From: CAYLXP01 sp964387425
Lineage (GTDB): Bacteria > Verrucomicrobiota > Kiritimatiellia > UBA8416
Direction of reading: 5' to 3'
Assembly: GCA_964387425.1 (NCBI GenBank)
Contig: CAYLXP010000053.1
Coordinates: 1 to 34,198, forward strand
DNA length: 34,198 bases
This document shows, piece after piece, positions 1 to 8,516 of this stretch. A program made the translations under genes and the position numbers. How positions within the stretch are numbered: the first letter of the stretch is position 1; each line of letters starts with the position of its first letter. The notes beneath the pieces are model-generated. The model saw only the letters and a program-made list of their open reading frames with translations, searched no databases and was not told the origin of the DNA.

Positions 1-13
1 GGGGGGGGGGGGG
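1..13. other. Homopolymer G run at scaffold end
   Basis: The window opens with thirteen consecutive G. The following bases (14-148) are ordinary, AT-richer upstream sequence of the first gene. A pure G run exactly at a sequence end is more typical of a read or assembly artefact (dark-cycle calls) than of biology, so I would not interpret it as a genomic feature. Confidence 0.7.
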
Positions 14-148
14 ATAATATGTAGTTAAAGGTACTTATATTCAGCTATATTCTATGGTGTCTCCTCTTCTTTTTGGCTTCACTGCAGCGAGGAACAGCGG
101 TTTTTTGTAGCGACAAACGGATACAGGCGAAAGATGGAGGATGAGCAG

Positions 149-2650
149 ATGATGTCAACACAGAGGATCTCAAGCGTCTGGGCTGTTGCCGTAGCGGCAT
201 TGGTTTTGGGCACTGCTGCGCATGCGGGCAGTAGCGCCTACCGAAACGCGGTTTTGGCCGACAATCCCATTGTCTATTATGAGTTTGATGAGACAAGCGG
301 AACAACCGCGGCCAATAGCGGGAGCCTGGGCGCGACGCATGACGGCACAATCGTCAGCACCGTGACGCTCGGACAGTCGAGCTTCGCAGAGGGTGGGACC
401 GCTTACGACTTCGGTGGCGGTCGGGTAACCGGTGCGGCCTTTTCAACATTGACCGAGTGGACCGTGGAGGCATGGATCAACTGGGACTCGGCGAAGACAT
501 CCCAGTCCCACATCTTCGGCAACGACCAGGCCGGCTGGAACGACGACGTCCTGTTCGGGATTGGTACCGAGAACGGAAACCTTGGCGTCCCTGCCTCTAA
601 TGTAGGCTGCATTCAGCAGAGTGCGGACCAAAGTACAACTCGCGACGTTGTGACGGAACCCCTGTCTCACAGCGAGTGGCACCATGTCGTAGCCACAGGC
701 AGCGATGCAGCAGGCGCGCTCAAGTTGTATGTCGATGGTGTGCTCGTTGATACGGACAGTTCGCTGACTTTGGACGCGACCATGAACGGATACGCGTTCT
801 CCGTTGGAAGTGACGGCGCGTACAACCGGACATTCGATGGCCTGATCGACGAGTTCGCGCTCTACGATACGGTGTTGGATGCGCCGACCATCGAGGCCCA
901 CTGCGAAGAAGGTAGCGGAACGATCATTGAATTCAACGGGATGATCCAGGGCAACAACACTGATGTGCCAGCGGATTTTTCCAGCAACCTGGATAGCAGC
1001 ATCTCCGGCGCCACGATCTTTGGTCGGGGCACTCCTGGTGTGGAGCTGACGTGGGAAGGCGGAGTAGACGCGTGGGAACTGCACGGCAAGGGAAACGACT
1101 ATTGGGACGCGCTTGACACTCACGACGCCACGGTGTGTATTGCACAACTGCAGAGACTGCAAACGGCCGACGAGATCGCGATCAGGTTTACGGTGGCGGA
1201 TGGTGTCCGGCTGCAGCTCAACTCGCTCGATATCGGGCAGTATGTGTACCATCTCTACACAACGCCTAACGCCTATACCATTGCGATAAAGGAAGTAGAC
1301 GGCGGTGCTACGGTCTACAGTCACACGACCGCGACGCTGTCCCCAGGCAATGCGGAACACGTGACTTTGAATTTTACGGGTGAGCGAGGGGTCGATTACC
1401 GGCTCGTCTTCACAGACAATACCAGTGATGGCAATTACGGTGGCGGTATTGATAATCTGAGTTTTGGCGAATTGCCGGCGGATGTCCACCAGTCGATCAT
1501 TGAATTCAACGGGATGAGCCAGGGCAACAACGCTGATGTGCCGGCCGATTTCGCCAGCAACCTGGGTAGCAGCATCTCCGGCGTCGCGATCTTTGGCAGG
1601 GGCACTCCTGATGTGGAGCTGACGTGGGAAGGCGGGGCCAACGCGTGGGATCTGCACGGCAAGGCAAACGACCTTTGGGACGCGCTCGACACTCACGACG
1701 CCACGGTGTGTATTGCTCAGATGGAAGCCTTGAAAACGACCGACGAGGGCGCCATCACGTTTACGGTGGCGGATGGTGTCCGGCTGCAACTGAACTCGCT
1801 CGATATCGGGCAGTTTGTGTGGGCTAGCTACACAACGCCTAACGCCTATACCATTGCGATAAAGGAAGTAGACGGCGGTGCCACTGTCTTCAGTCACACG
1901 ACCGCGACGCTGGACCCAGGCGACGCGGAACACGTGACTTTCAATTTTACGGGTGAGCAAGGGGTCGATTACCGGCTCGTCTTCACAGACAATACCAGTG
2001 ATGGCAATTACGGCGGTGGCATTGATAATCTAAGTTTTGGAGAAGTGCCGGCGGGAATCATCCTTTCTGATGCAACGGTCGCCTCTAATGCGGTCATTGG
2101 GACTCTGGTCGGAACACTGAGCTACATTCATAATCTGAGCGGTGTGACCTACACGCTGCCCGTCACGGGAACGGGGCCGGACAGTGCCAGTTTTCAGATC
2201 GGCGGTGCCTCGGGCTTGCGCACGGCAGCGACGATCGACCAGGGATCGTACGACATCTCCATCGCCGCGCATAGGGGCGGCAGTCCGCTGGTAACCAACG
2301 ACTTCACGATTACGGTGGATGCAGTCGGTGATACCTACTCGGCCTTTATTGTGAGTGCGGAGGCCGGAACGGGGGTTGCCGACGGCAGCGAGGTTGTCGG
2401 CATTCTGAGAGCCACAGGAACCGACCCGTCTGCATTTGCGTTTTCGTTGAGCGGCGGGCGTACGGACTTGTTCGAGATCGACGGCACAGGGACCAACGTG
2501 GTTCAGGTGGCGGGAACCGATCCAGGGGCAACCGGCTCCCTTCATTACTTCGAGATAGAAGCGGCCAATGACGCGACGACCAATCACCTTGTGGTGGCGG
2601 TTGAGGTTGTCTTCGGGGACGCACGCGGCTCCCTGTTTATGTTCCAGTAG
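149..2650 (+). CDS. Secreted LamG-domain protein with a tandemly duplicated beta-sandwich-like domain
   Basis: Predicted exported protein of 833 residues. I chose the ATG at 149 because GGAGG (136-140) sits 8 bases upstream and the protein then begins with a clean signal peptide (MMSTQRISS, a hydrophobic Val/Ala/Leu core, AHA-GS cleavage near residue 25). Residues ~30-250 form a LamG/concanavalin-like domain (WTVEAWINWD, WHHVVATG, LYVDGVLVD, GLIDEFALYD). Residues ~258-444 and ~449-635 are two near-identical copies of an unrecognised domain starting IIEFNGM and ending GGGIDNLSFGE. Residues ~640-833 look like cadherin-type repeats. No catalytic motif is visible, so a binding or adhesion role is inferred. 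The protein ends in a short hydrophobic tail, SLFMFQ. The LamG domain is clearly paralogous to the second LamG of the next gene, which lies 156 bases downstream on the same strand. Confidence 0.9.
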   Translation: MMSTQRISSVWAVAVAALVLGTAAHAGSSAYRNAVLADNPIVYYEFDETSGTTAANSGSLGATHDGTIVSTVTLGQSSFAEGGTAYDFGGGRVTGAAFSTLTEWTVEAWINWDSAKTSQSHIFGNDQAGWNDDVLFGIGTENGNLGVPASNVGCIQQSADQSTTRDVVTEPLSHSEWHHVVATGSDAAGALKLYVDGVLVDTDSSLTLDATMNGYAFSVGSDGAYNRTFDGLIDEFALYDTVLDAPTIEAHCEEGSGTIIEFNGMIQGNNTDVPADFSSNLDSSISGATIFGRGTPGVELTWEGGVDAWELHGKGNDYWDALDTHDATVCIAQLQRLQTADEIAIRFTVADGVRLQLNSLDIGQYVYHLYTTPNAYTIAIKEVDGGATVYSHTTATLSPGNAEHVTLNFTGERGVDYRLVFTDNTSDGNYGGGIDNLSFGELPADVHQSIIEFNGMSQGNNADVPADFASNLGSSISGVAIFGRGTPDVELTWEGGANAWDLHGKANDLWDALDTHDATVCIAQMEALKTTDEGAITFTVADGVRLQLNSLDIGQFVWASYTTPNAYTIAIKEVDGGATVFSHTTATLDPGDAEHVTFNFTGEQGVDYRLVFTDNTSDGNYGGGIDNLSFGEVPAGIILSDATVASNAVIGTLVGTLSYIHNLSGVTYTLPVTGTGPDSASFQIGGASGLRTAATIDQGSYDISIAAHRGGSPLVTNDFTITVDAVGDTYSAFIVSAEAGTGVADGSEVVGILRATGTDPSAFAFSLSGGRTDLFEIDGTGTNVVQVAGTDPGATGSLHYFEIEAANDATTNHLVVAVEVVFGDARGSLFMFQ
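921..2066 (+). repeat. 573-bp in-frame tandem duplication inside the LamG gene
   Basis: The segment starting CGATCATTGAATTCAACGGG at 921 recurs at 1494, an offset of exactly 573 bases (191 codons). Long stretches are identical at DNA level, for example around 1260-1300 and 1837-1877 and around the repeat ends (GACAATACCAGTGATGGCAA). Divergence is concentrated in a few short windows. This points to a fairly recent in-frame domain duplication or continuing gene conversion between the copies. Confidence 0.92.
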
Positions 2651-2806
2651 GAGCCTTGGGGCTGTCTATCGCACAGGGCGCGCTGCCGAGAGCGCTGGCT
2701 GGGACCCCATGTATAGTCAATGATACCGGGGCAGGGGCGCCACTCGGCGCCTGCTGACACGAGGCCTGGCAAATCCAGACTGACACGAGAAGGATCTATA
2801 TAGTCT

Positions 2807-5800
2807 ATGAACGTACGCACGGATATTCAGACGGCCGTGATTTTGATGTTTATCGTCACAGGCATCGCTTCGACCGCATGCGCGGACTTGGTCGCCCATT
2901 GGGATTTCAACACGGTGCAAACCACGTCCGCAGACCGCAACGGCCCCGAGTACCTGGACAGTTCGGGCAACGGCCACCATGCTGACGAACTGGGCACGAT
3001 GTACAATGCCTTCGGAACCACCTCTGACCCTGTCAACAAATCGGCGTCGATGCATTCCACGTTGACCCCCGTCTCACCCGACTACGGGGGGTACTATGAC
3101 TTCAGGGATGGTGAGGTGGACTATGAAGAGGGTGGCGGTTACAGCCTCGATAACAACCGCGCGGCGATCACGTCGCTCGACAGCTTCACGCTGACTGCCA
3201 ACGCGGGACTGACATTGGCTGCATGGGTCAACCCGCAAGGATCAGGCGGTGGCCCCAGGTGTCCGTGGTCGAACAACCAGGGGCGCTATTCGTATATTAT
3301 CGGTTTTGGTGAGCATGGAGACAATCCCCTCGCTACGCTGGCCATCGGAAGCGCTGACGATAGTACGGCTTTGGTGTATGGACACATTGAAGGCGCGGGA
3401 TCGCCTGATGCGCAAGTTATCGTGAGGAGTACGGTCGCGATACCGCTCGACACATGGACACACGTGGCGATCACCTATGACCGTACGAACGACGAAGCCA
3501 AGGTGTATATCGGCGGCGAGTTGAACAACACGATGGACATCTCCGTCGTTAATGATGGCGAACTGGCCTTCGGCGATGCCCATCTTGGGGCACGTGAAGA
3601 TGATATGGCCGACCATGACATATTCCTGGGATCCATGGACGATGTGCGTGTTTACAGCGACGTGCTGAATGCCACGGAAATTGCGGATCTGGCGGCCGTG
3701 GGAATCATGGTTAGTGCGCTCGTGCCGTCGGATGACGCAACGGTCGCAACGCCGCAGTCACTGACCGTGTCCTTCAACAAGGACATCATGACCAACACGA
3801 TTGGCGCCATCACGATCACCAACATGACGACTGGGACGACTGACATCATTCCCGTTGGCAGCGCGGAACTGGTTGTCAGTGGTGCTGACCTGGTGATCAC
3901 ACCAACGAGTCCTGCTCTCTCGAACCACACGGACTACGCTGTGCTGATCGAGACCAACGCGATCAAGGACCTTGACGGCACCTTCTTTGCAGGCATCACG
4001 AACGCAAGCACGTGGAACTTTACGACCGCCACGAAGGAATACCGAAACGTTGTCCTGGCTGACAATCCCCTTATTTACTACGAGCTTGATGAAGCCAGCG
4101 GAACGACTGCGGTCAATTCCGGTTCGAGCGGCGCCACGCATCACGGCACGATTGGCGGCGTCGTGACGCTCGGGCAGTCGAGCTTCGCCTACGGCGGGAC
4201 AGCCTACGACTTTGGTGGCGGCTGGATTACGGCGGCGGGCGCGCCCTTCCCGTTGACCAACTGGAGCGTCGAGGCGTGGATAAATTGGGACCCGGCAAAG
4301 AGCTCTGCTTCTCACGTATTCGGCAATGACATATCGGGCTGGAATGATGACGTTCTGCTTGGGATTGGAGTCGAGACCGGGGCAGCGGGTGTTCCCGCCG
4401 GTCATGTCGGGTGTGTTCAGCAAGGTAACCCGGGGACGACCCGCGATGCTGTGGCTGATCAACTGTCACATAGCGCCTGGCACCATGTCGTGGCTACCGG
4501 TAGTGAGATCGCCGGCGAGCTCAGGCTGTATGTCGACGGCGTGCTCGTTGACACCAACAGTTCGCTGACCAACGGGGTGACCTTGAATGGATCGGGAGGC
4601 ATTGGCTCGCCCTCGCTTTTCGTGGGGAAGGATGGTTACGCCGATCGCACATTCGACGGATTGATTGATGAATTCGCGCTCTACGACACGGTGCTGGACG
4701 CCGCAACCATCCTCACCCACTACCGGGCAGGAGTTGTGTGCGCCGTAGAACTGTCAAACACCACTGTCGTCTCCAACGCTGCCCCGGGAACGCTGGTGGG
4801 GACGCTCTCCGATCCTTCCGGTGCCGCCACGTCGTTCGTTCTGACGAATGCCCCGGCAGGAGGCAGTGCCGCCGACAACAGCAAGTTCCAGATTACGGAC
4901 GGCACGAACCTGCTCACAGGGGTTGTGATGACCCAGCAGGTAAACTACGTGTCCATTGCGGGGGTATCCAACGGCATCGCCCTCGTAACCAATAGCTTCG
5001 AGATAGCGCTGACCCGGCCGTCGTTGAGCGGCCTGTGGTATCGCGGGAATACCCACACGCATACGACTGAGAGTGATGGAGACTCTTCACCCGAGGTGGT
5101 TACCGCGTGGTATCACGATGCAGGGTATAATTTCCTCACCCTCACGGACCACAACAAGCTCGTCGACCCCGCTACGGTCACCTTACCCGATCCCTGCCGC
5201 GACGACTTCATCCTGATCCCGGGCGACGAAGTGAGCGGATCAAAGTATGTTCACACCACCGCCATGAATATTGACACCTTGGTCCCCTGGGACTTTGACC
5301 ATGACGACGTGTCGAAGATCGTTCAGAACCATGTAGATGGCGTGCGGCATGCTCACGGCTTGCCCATCCTGAACCATCCGAACTTCGTCTACGCGGTCAC
5401 GGCCGACGACATGCTGGCGGTCCCCAACCTGCATCTGTTCGAGCTGATCAATGGCCATCCCTCGGTCAATAACCACGGAGACGCGTCACACGTGTCGACC
5501 GAGGAACTGTGGGACGACATGCTCAGCCACGGAAAGCGCATCTACGCGGTGGCAGCCGATGATACGCACCATTTGCAGACCATCGGGCCGTCGCGCGCCA
5601 ACCCCGGGCGAGGCTGGATCATGGTTGATGCTGACGCCCTAACACCGGAGGCCATCACCCAGTCCGTCGAAGAAGGCCGGTTCTACGCGAGTAACGGAGT
5701 CTTCTTGAACAGGTGCGAGGCCTCGCGCACCAACTTCGCGATCGAGGTCGACATCACCGCAACGCTGGAGGAGATCTCTGGGGCGCCGGCACACGGAAAG

Positions 5801-6766
5801 GTCATAACAGATGGCACCCCGGGATGGACCATATCCTTTATCGGTCCCGGAGGATCCGTGCTACACGCCGTAGTGGGAACACAGGCGACGTTCACACCTA
5901 CGGGTGAGCACGACTATGTCCGGGCCAGGGCAACATATCGGGTGGAAGACGGGGCGGGGGTGCTTCGCGAATATGCTGCCTGGGGCCAGCCGGTCTTCTT
6001 CAGGCCTGACTGGACGCCTGCGCAAATCGGCGGGAAGCTCGCAGCGTGGTTCGATGCAGCAGACGCGTCGACCGTAACGACCAATGCCGGCGGTTTCGTC
6101 AGCGCGTGGAACGACAAGAGCGGCAAAGCCCGTCACGCTGCGCAAGGCACTTCGGCAAAACAGCCGGTCTACTCAAGCGCAGCACTCAACGCGATGCATG
6201 TTGTCACGTTCGATGGCGGAGATGACTGGTTGCGCACGCTCTCGTTTTCGCAGAGCCAGCCTGTCACCTACCTGTTCGTTTGCAAATCCAATACGTCGGG
6301 CGGCGGTGCCGGTGACCGCAGTTATGTCTTCGATGGTGTAAGCGCAAACCAGGACAGGAACCTGGTTGCTTTGTACGGCAACAACACGGGAACGGTTAGT
6401 TTCTGGGCGAAGAACTGGGTCGATAGCACGGTGTCGATGACGACTGAGCCGTTCCTGATTACCGCCACATTCGACACAACCAACTCGTTGCTGACCATTG
6501 ATGACAACGCACCCGTCATGTCCGATGCAGGCGAGTACGCAATCCGTCAGGGACTCACACTTGGGGCTAACTACCTCAGCAATCAGGACTTCCTGGATGG
6601 CTATATCGCAGAGCTTGTGATGATAGCGAATGCAACCCCGGACGATATCGAAAGGACTGAGGGCTATCTCGCCTGGAAGTGGAGCCTCGTCGCGAATCTG
6701 CCGGCTGACCACGCCTACAAGAACGCGCCTCCCCAGCCAACAGGGGCCGTGATGATTATTAGATAG
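2807..6766 (+). CDS. Giant secreted LamG / Ig-like / PHP-metallohydrolase protein
   Basis: Exported 1319-residue multidomain protein. AGAAGGA lies 12 bases before the ATG, and residues 1-26 form a signal peptide ending ACA-DL. Order: LamG (~27-300), a Big_5/SbsA-like Ig domain (~305-408, with VSFNKDIM), a second LamG (~410-640) closely matching the one in the upstream gene, a cadherin-like segment (~640-740), a PHP-type domain (~745-970), and a C-terminal concanavalin-like domain (~1075-1310, with AAWFDAADAST, NDKSGKARHA, GYLAWKWSL). The PHP part keeps plausible metal ligands: H750 and H752 (HTHTTESDGD), D781-H782 (TDHN), E808 (GDE) and D919-H921 (DDTHH). PHP domains hydrolyse phosphoesters; an exported one flanked by carbohydrate-binding folds suggests an extracellular phosphoesterase or glycan-linked activity, but the substrate is unknown. 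The tail is AVMIIR, similar in style to the upstream protein. Confidence 0.88.
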   Translation: MNVRTDIQTAVILMFIVTGIASTACADLVAHWDFNTVQTTSADRNGPEYLDSSGNGHHADELGTMYNAFGTTSDPVNKSASMHSTLTPVSPDYGGYYDFRDGEVDYEEGGGYSLDNNRAAITSLDSFTLTANAGLTLAAWVNPQGSGGGPRCPWSNNQGRYSYIIGFGEHGDNPLATLAIGSADDSTALVYGHIEGAGSPDAQVIVRSTVAIPLDTWTHVAITYDRTNDEAKVYIGGELNNTMDISVVNDGELAFGDAHLGAREDDMADHDIFLGSMDDVRVYSDVLNATEIADLAAVGIMVSALVPSDDATVATPQSLTVSFNKDIMTNTIGAITITNMTTGTTDIIPVGSAELVVSGADLVITPTSPALSNHTDYAVLIETNAIKDLDGTFFAGITNASTWNFTTATKEYRNVVLADNPLIYYELDEASGTTAVNSGSSGATHHGTIGGVVTLGQSSFAYGGTAYDFGGGWITAAGAPFPLTNWSVEAWINWDPAKSSASHVFGNDISGWNDDVLLGIGVETGAAGVPAGHVGCVQQGNPGTTRDAVADQLSHSAWHHVVATGSEIAGELRLYVDGVLVDTNSSLTNGVTLNGSGGIGSPSLFVGKDGYADRTFDGLIDEFALYDTVLDAATILTHYRAGVVCAVELSNTTVVSNAAPGTLVGTLSDPSGAATSFVLTNAPAGGSAADNSKFQITDGTNLLTGVVMTQQVNYVSIAGVSNGIALVTNSFEIALTRPSLSGLWYRGNTHTHTTESDGDSSPEVVTAWYHDAGYNFLTLTDHNKLVDPATVTLPDPCRDDFILIPGDEVSGSKYVHTTAMNIDTLVPWDFDHDDVSKIVQNHVDGVRHAHGLPILNHPNFVYAVTADDMLAVPNLHLFELINGHPSVNNHGDASHVSTEELWDDMLSHGKRIYAVAADDTHHLQTIGPSRANPGRGWIMVDADALTPEAITQSVEEGRFYASNGVFLNRCEASRTNFAIEVDITATLEEISGAPAHGKVITDGTPGWTISFIGPGGSVLHAVVGTQATFTPTGEHDYVRARATYRVEDGAGVLREYAAWGQPVFFRPDWTPAQIGGKLAAWFDAADASTVTTNAGGFVSAWNDKSGKARHAAQGTSAKQPVYSSAALNAMHVVTFDGGDDWLRTLSFSQSQPVTYLFVCKSNTSGGGAGDRSYVFDGVSANQDRNLVALYGNNTGTVSFWAKNWVDSTVSMTTEPFLITATFDTTNSLLTIDDNAPVMSDAGEYAIRQGLTLGANYLSNQDFLDGYIAELVMIANATPDDIERTEGYLAWKWSLVANLPADHAYKNAPPQPTGAVMIIR

Positions 6767-7097
6767 GCCGAGAGGCTAACCATTCGCAGTGTGGACGTTG
6801 GATGCGTAGTTGTTCGCCGCTGCATGGCGATTTGACGATGATCGAGACGAAGACCGGGATAACGATTGTTCGATAAGGATCGGGACGATGATCGAGACAG
6901 CCGGAGCGAAGCGGAGACAGCCGAAGGCAACGATGTACAGAGGCTCGGAGGAGATGGCGGTGTCTGTAAACCATTGTAAATCAGAATACATACGCATTTG
7001 GGATGCGGAACTTGCTGAGGATGCGCGTGTTATAGCATCGCAACCATGACGCTATGTAAATGCTTGTAAAGCGATGAGAGTTATGGCATACAGGCAG
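6767..7097. repeat. Intergenic region with degenerate GACGATGATCGAGAC repeats
   Basis: No convincing gene lies between 6767 and 7148. The 15-mer GACGATGATCGAGAC occurs at 6834-6848 and again at 6884-6898, embedded in a run built from GAY/CGA-type hexamers (AGACCGGGATAACGATTG, CGATAAGGATCGGGACG). In one frame this reads as an Asp/Arg string, which I regard as a by-product of the repeat rather than as a protein. Downstream, TTGTAAA-type words recur (~6974 and ~7064). The region probably carries the upstream end of the next operon's promoter. Confidence 0.6.
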
Positions 7098-7112
7098 AGA
7101 TGGTGACCATCT
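7098..7112. promoter_or_regulatory. 15-bp palindrome, candidate operator for the HTH-ATPase operon
   Basis: AGATGGT-G-ACCATCT is a perfect odd-centred inverted repeat with 7-base arms. It lies 36 bases upstream of the GTG start at 7149. The downstream protein has an N-terminal DNA-binding helix-turn-helix, so autoregulation at this site is a reasonable inference. No clear -35/-10 pair could be fixed around it. Confidence 0.45.
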
Positions 7113-7148
7113 ATACGCGTCGATAGGACACGAGAAAGCGTTGACACC

Positions 7149-8219
7149 GTGAATGGCGAGTACTTTACCATTGATGAGGCATGTGGACTGCTGGCCGTCA
7201 GCCGGCCTACGCTAGACGCATACCGGGAGAGGCATGACATTGACAGCGTCAAGGTCAAGGGGCGTGTGCTGCTCAAGAAGGTCGACGTTCTCAAGCTGCT
7301 GCACCTTCCTCTACAGCCGGATCAGCCGAAAACTGATCTCACGGTGCTTTCAGACTTCGCCGTGGAAGCTGTCGAGGTGGCGCCCGGCGTGTTCGATATC
7401 CGCCGCATCGGCGTCATCGACCCTTTCGGCGCCATCTGTCTGCTCTGCTACCTGAGGAACAGGATCGACCAGAAGCAGCACGTGTACATTCTGGCGGGTA
7501 GAGACTCGGCATCCTTCAGTCTGCACGGAATGAACTTCTTTACCGAGCTCACACGTGTCGGCTCTGAGTATGTCCACTATGATGAGCACATTCTCGAGGA
7601 CGTGAGCTTGACCCATCCAGAAATTATTACGCCGCTGCACCTTATCGGTTACCGGGGCGGGGAGAAGGGTCTCCTTGACGATATTTATGCGCGCCTACGA
7701 ATTCAGGGCTTCTCGGAAGATCTGTGTGCGTCGCTGGGTTGGACACTTGGAGAACTGGCCGACAATGCCACAACCCACGCGGGCGGGCCGTGCTACTTCG
7801 CGTTGTCGAGCATGGTGGGGCCCTACAAGTTCCTGACACTAACGATTGGCGATACGGGTGCAGGCATTCCCCGCACACTCAAAACCAACGCACGTTACAC
7901 TGATCTGAGCGATTTCCAGGCATTCGTAAGTGCATTCAAATCAGACGTCACCTCTTGGGGCGCAGAGCACAAGCGAGGCAAAGGCCTGAATGACCTACTG
8001 GCTATCGCCAAGGGGAACGACTCATGGGTCAGGGCCGAGACCAACGGAATGGGACTCTTTTTCGATTTTCGCGAAGGCACCGGCAGAATCGCCGCAAGGG
8101 ACGCAGGGGCAGGCAATTCCGGAACACGATACAGCATGGTTCTGATCGATACGAAGTTTGAGTATGTGACAAAGAAAGAGATCAACGCGTTTCTGGACGC
8201 ATTCCTGGAGAAGCTATGA
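7149..8219 (+). CDS. HTH - STAS-like - GHKL ATPase regulatory protein
   Basis: A 356-residue cytoplasmic protein. The GTG start is preceded only by a weak GAGAAAG; no in-frame ATG fits better. Residues ~5-50 look like an excisionase/MerR-type helix-turn-helix (FTIDEACGLLAVSRPTLDAY, then KVKGRVLLKKVDVLKLL). Residues ~60-180 look STAS-like (IDPFGAICLLCYLRN). Residues ~185-330 are a GHKL (histidine-kinase-type) ATPase: N box E202-N206 (ELADNATTHAG), G1 box GDTGAGIP (234-241), G2 box KRGKGLNDL (275-283). No phospho-accepting His domain is seen, so it resembles an anti-sigma kinase or switch ATPase of the SpoIIAB/RsbW kind rather than a sensor kinase. Its stop overlaps the ATG of the next gene (ATGA), indicating translational coupling with the small STAS-like partner. 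Confidence 0.82.
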   Translation: MNGEYFTIDEACGLLAVSRPTLDAYRERHDIDSVKVKGRVLLKKVDVLKLLHLPLQPDQPKTDLTVLSDFAVEAVEVAPGVFDIRRIGVIDPFGAICLLCYLRNRIDQKQHVYILAGRDSASFSLHGMNFFTELTRVGSEYVHYDEHILEDVSLTHPEIITPLHLIGYRGGEKGLLDDIYARLRIQGFSEDLCASLGWTLGELADNATTHAGGPCYFALSSMVGPYKFLTLTIGDTGAGIPRTLKTNARYTDLSDFQAFVSAFKSDVTSWGAEHKRGKGLNDLLAIAKGNDSWVRAETNGMGLFFDFREGTGRIAARDAGAGNSGTRYSMVLIDTKFEYVTKKEINAFLDAFLEKL

Positions 8220-8494
8220 ACACGGTTTCAATGCGACAGTTTGGCACGACACTAACCGACCGTGCAGACGGGAAGAAAGCGTTCGAGGAGATCCTCCGCA
8301 CAACGACGTTCCCCGTTACCCTTGACTTCAGCGGCGTCGTGTCGCTGGGATCATCGTTCGGAGACGAAGTCATACTCCCCGTTGCGGAAAGGCAGAAAAG
8401 CGCACTCCCCGTTGCGCACGCGAACAACGTCATCAAGAACGCCATTCGGCGCACCATCGAAGACACTCCCATCGTCCTATCGTTCGACGAGTGA
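8216..8494 (+). CDS. Small STAS-like (DUF4325) protein
   Basis: A 92-residue protein whose ATG overlaps the stop of the GHKL ATPase gene (ATGA); GGAG at 8207-8210 gives a well-spaced ribosome-binding site. The sequence matches the DUF4325/STAS-like pattern: an N-terminal segment with DRADGKKAFEEIL, a core strand VTLDFSGVVSLGSSFGDEVI, and a C-terminal VIKNAIRRTIED. By family analogy it would be the partner-switch or antagonist subunit of the ATPase next door, with the two forming a signalling pair. The target of the pair is not evident in the window; no sigma factor is adjacent. Its 3' end faces the convergent cytochrome-like gene only 22 bases away, with no visible terminator between. Confidence 0.8.
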   Translation: MNTVSMRQFGTTLTDRADGKKAFEEILRTTTFPVTLDFSGVVSLGSSFGDEVILPVAERQKSALPVAHANNVIKNAIRRTIEDTPIVLSFDE

Positions 8495-8516
8495 TGCGTG
8501 TCTACGATTCTTCATG

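Noticed and set aside
443..1960. 505-residue open frame on the minus strand
   Set aside because: It is antisense to the LamG gene, spans its 573-bp tandem repeat, has no signal or domain and mirrors GC-rich codon structure. A shadow frame.
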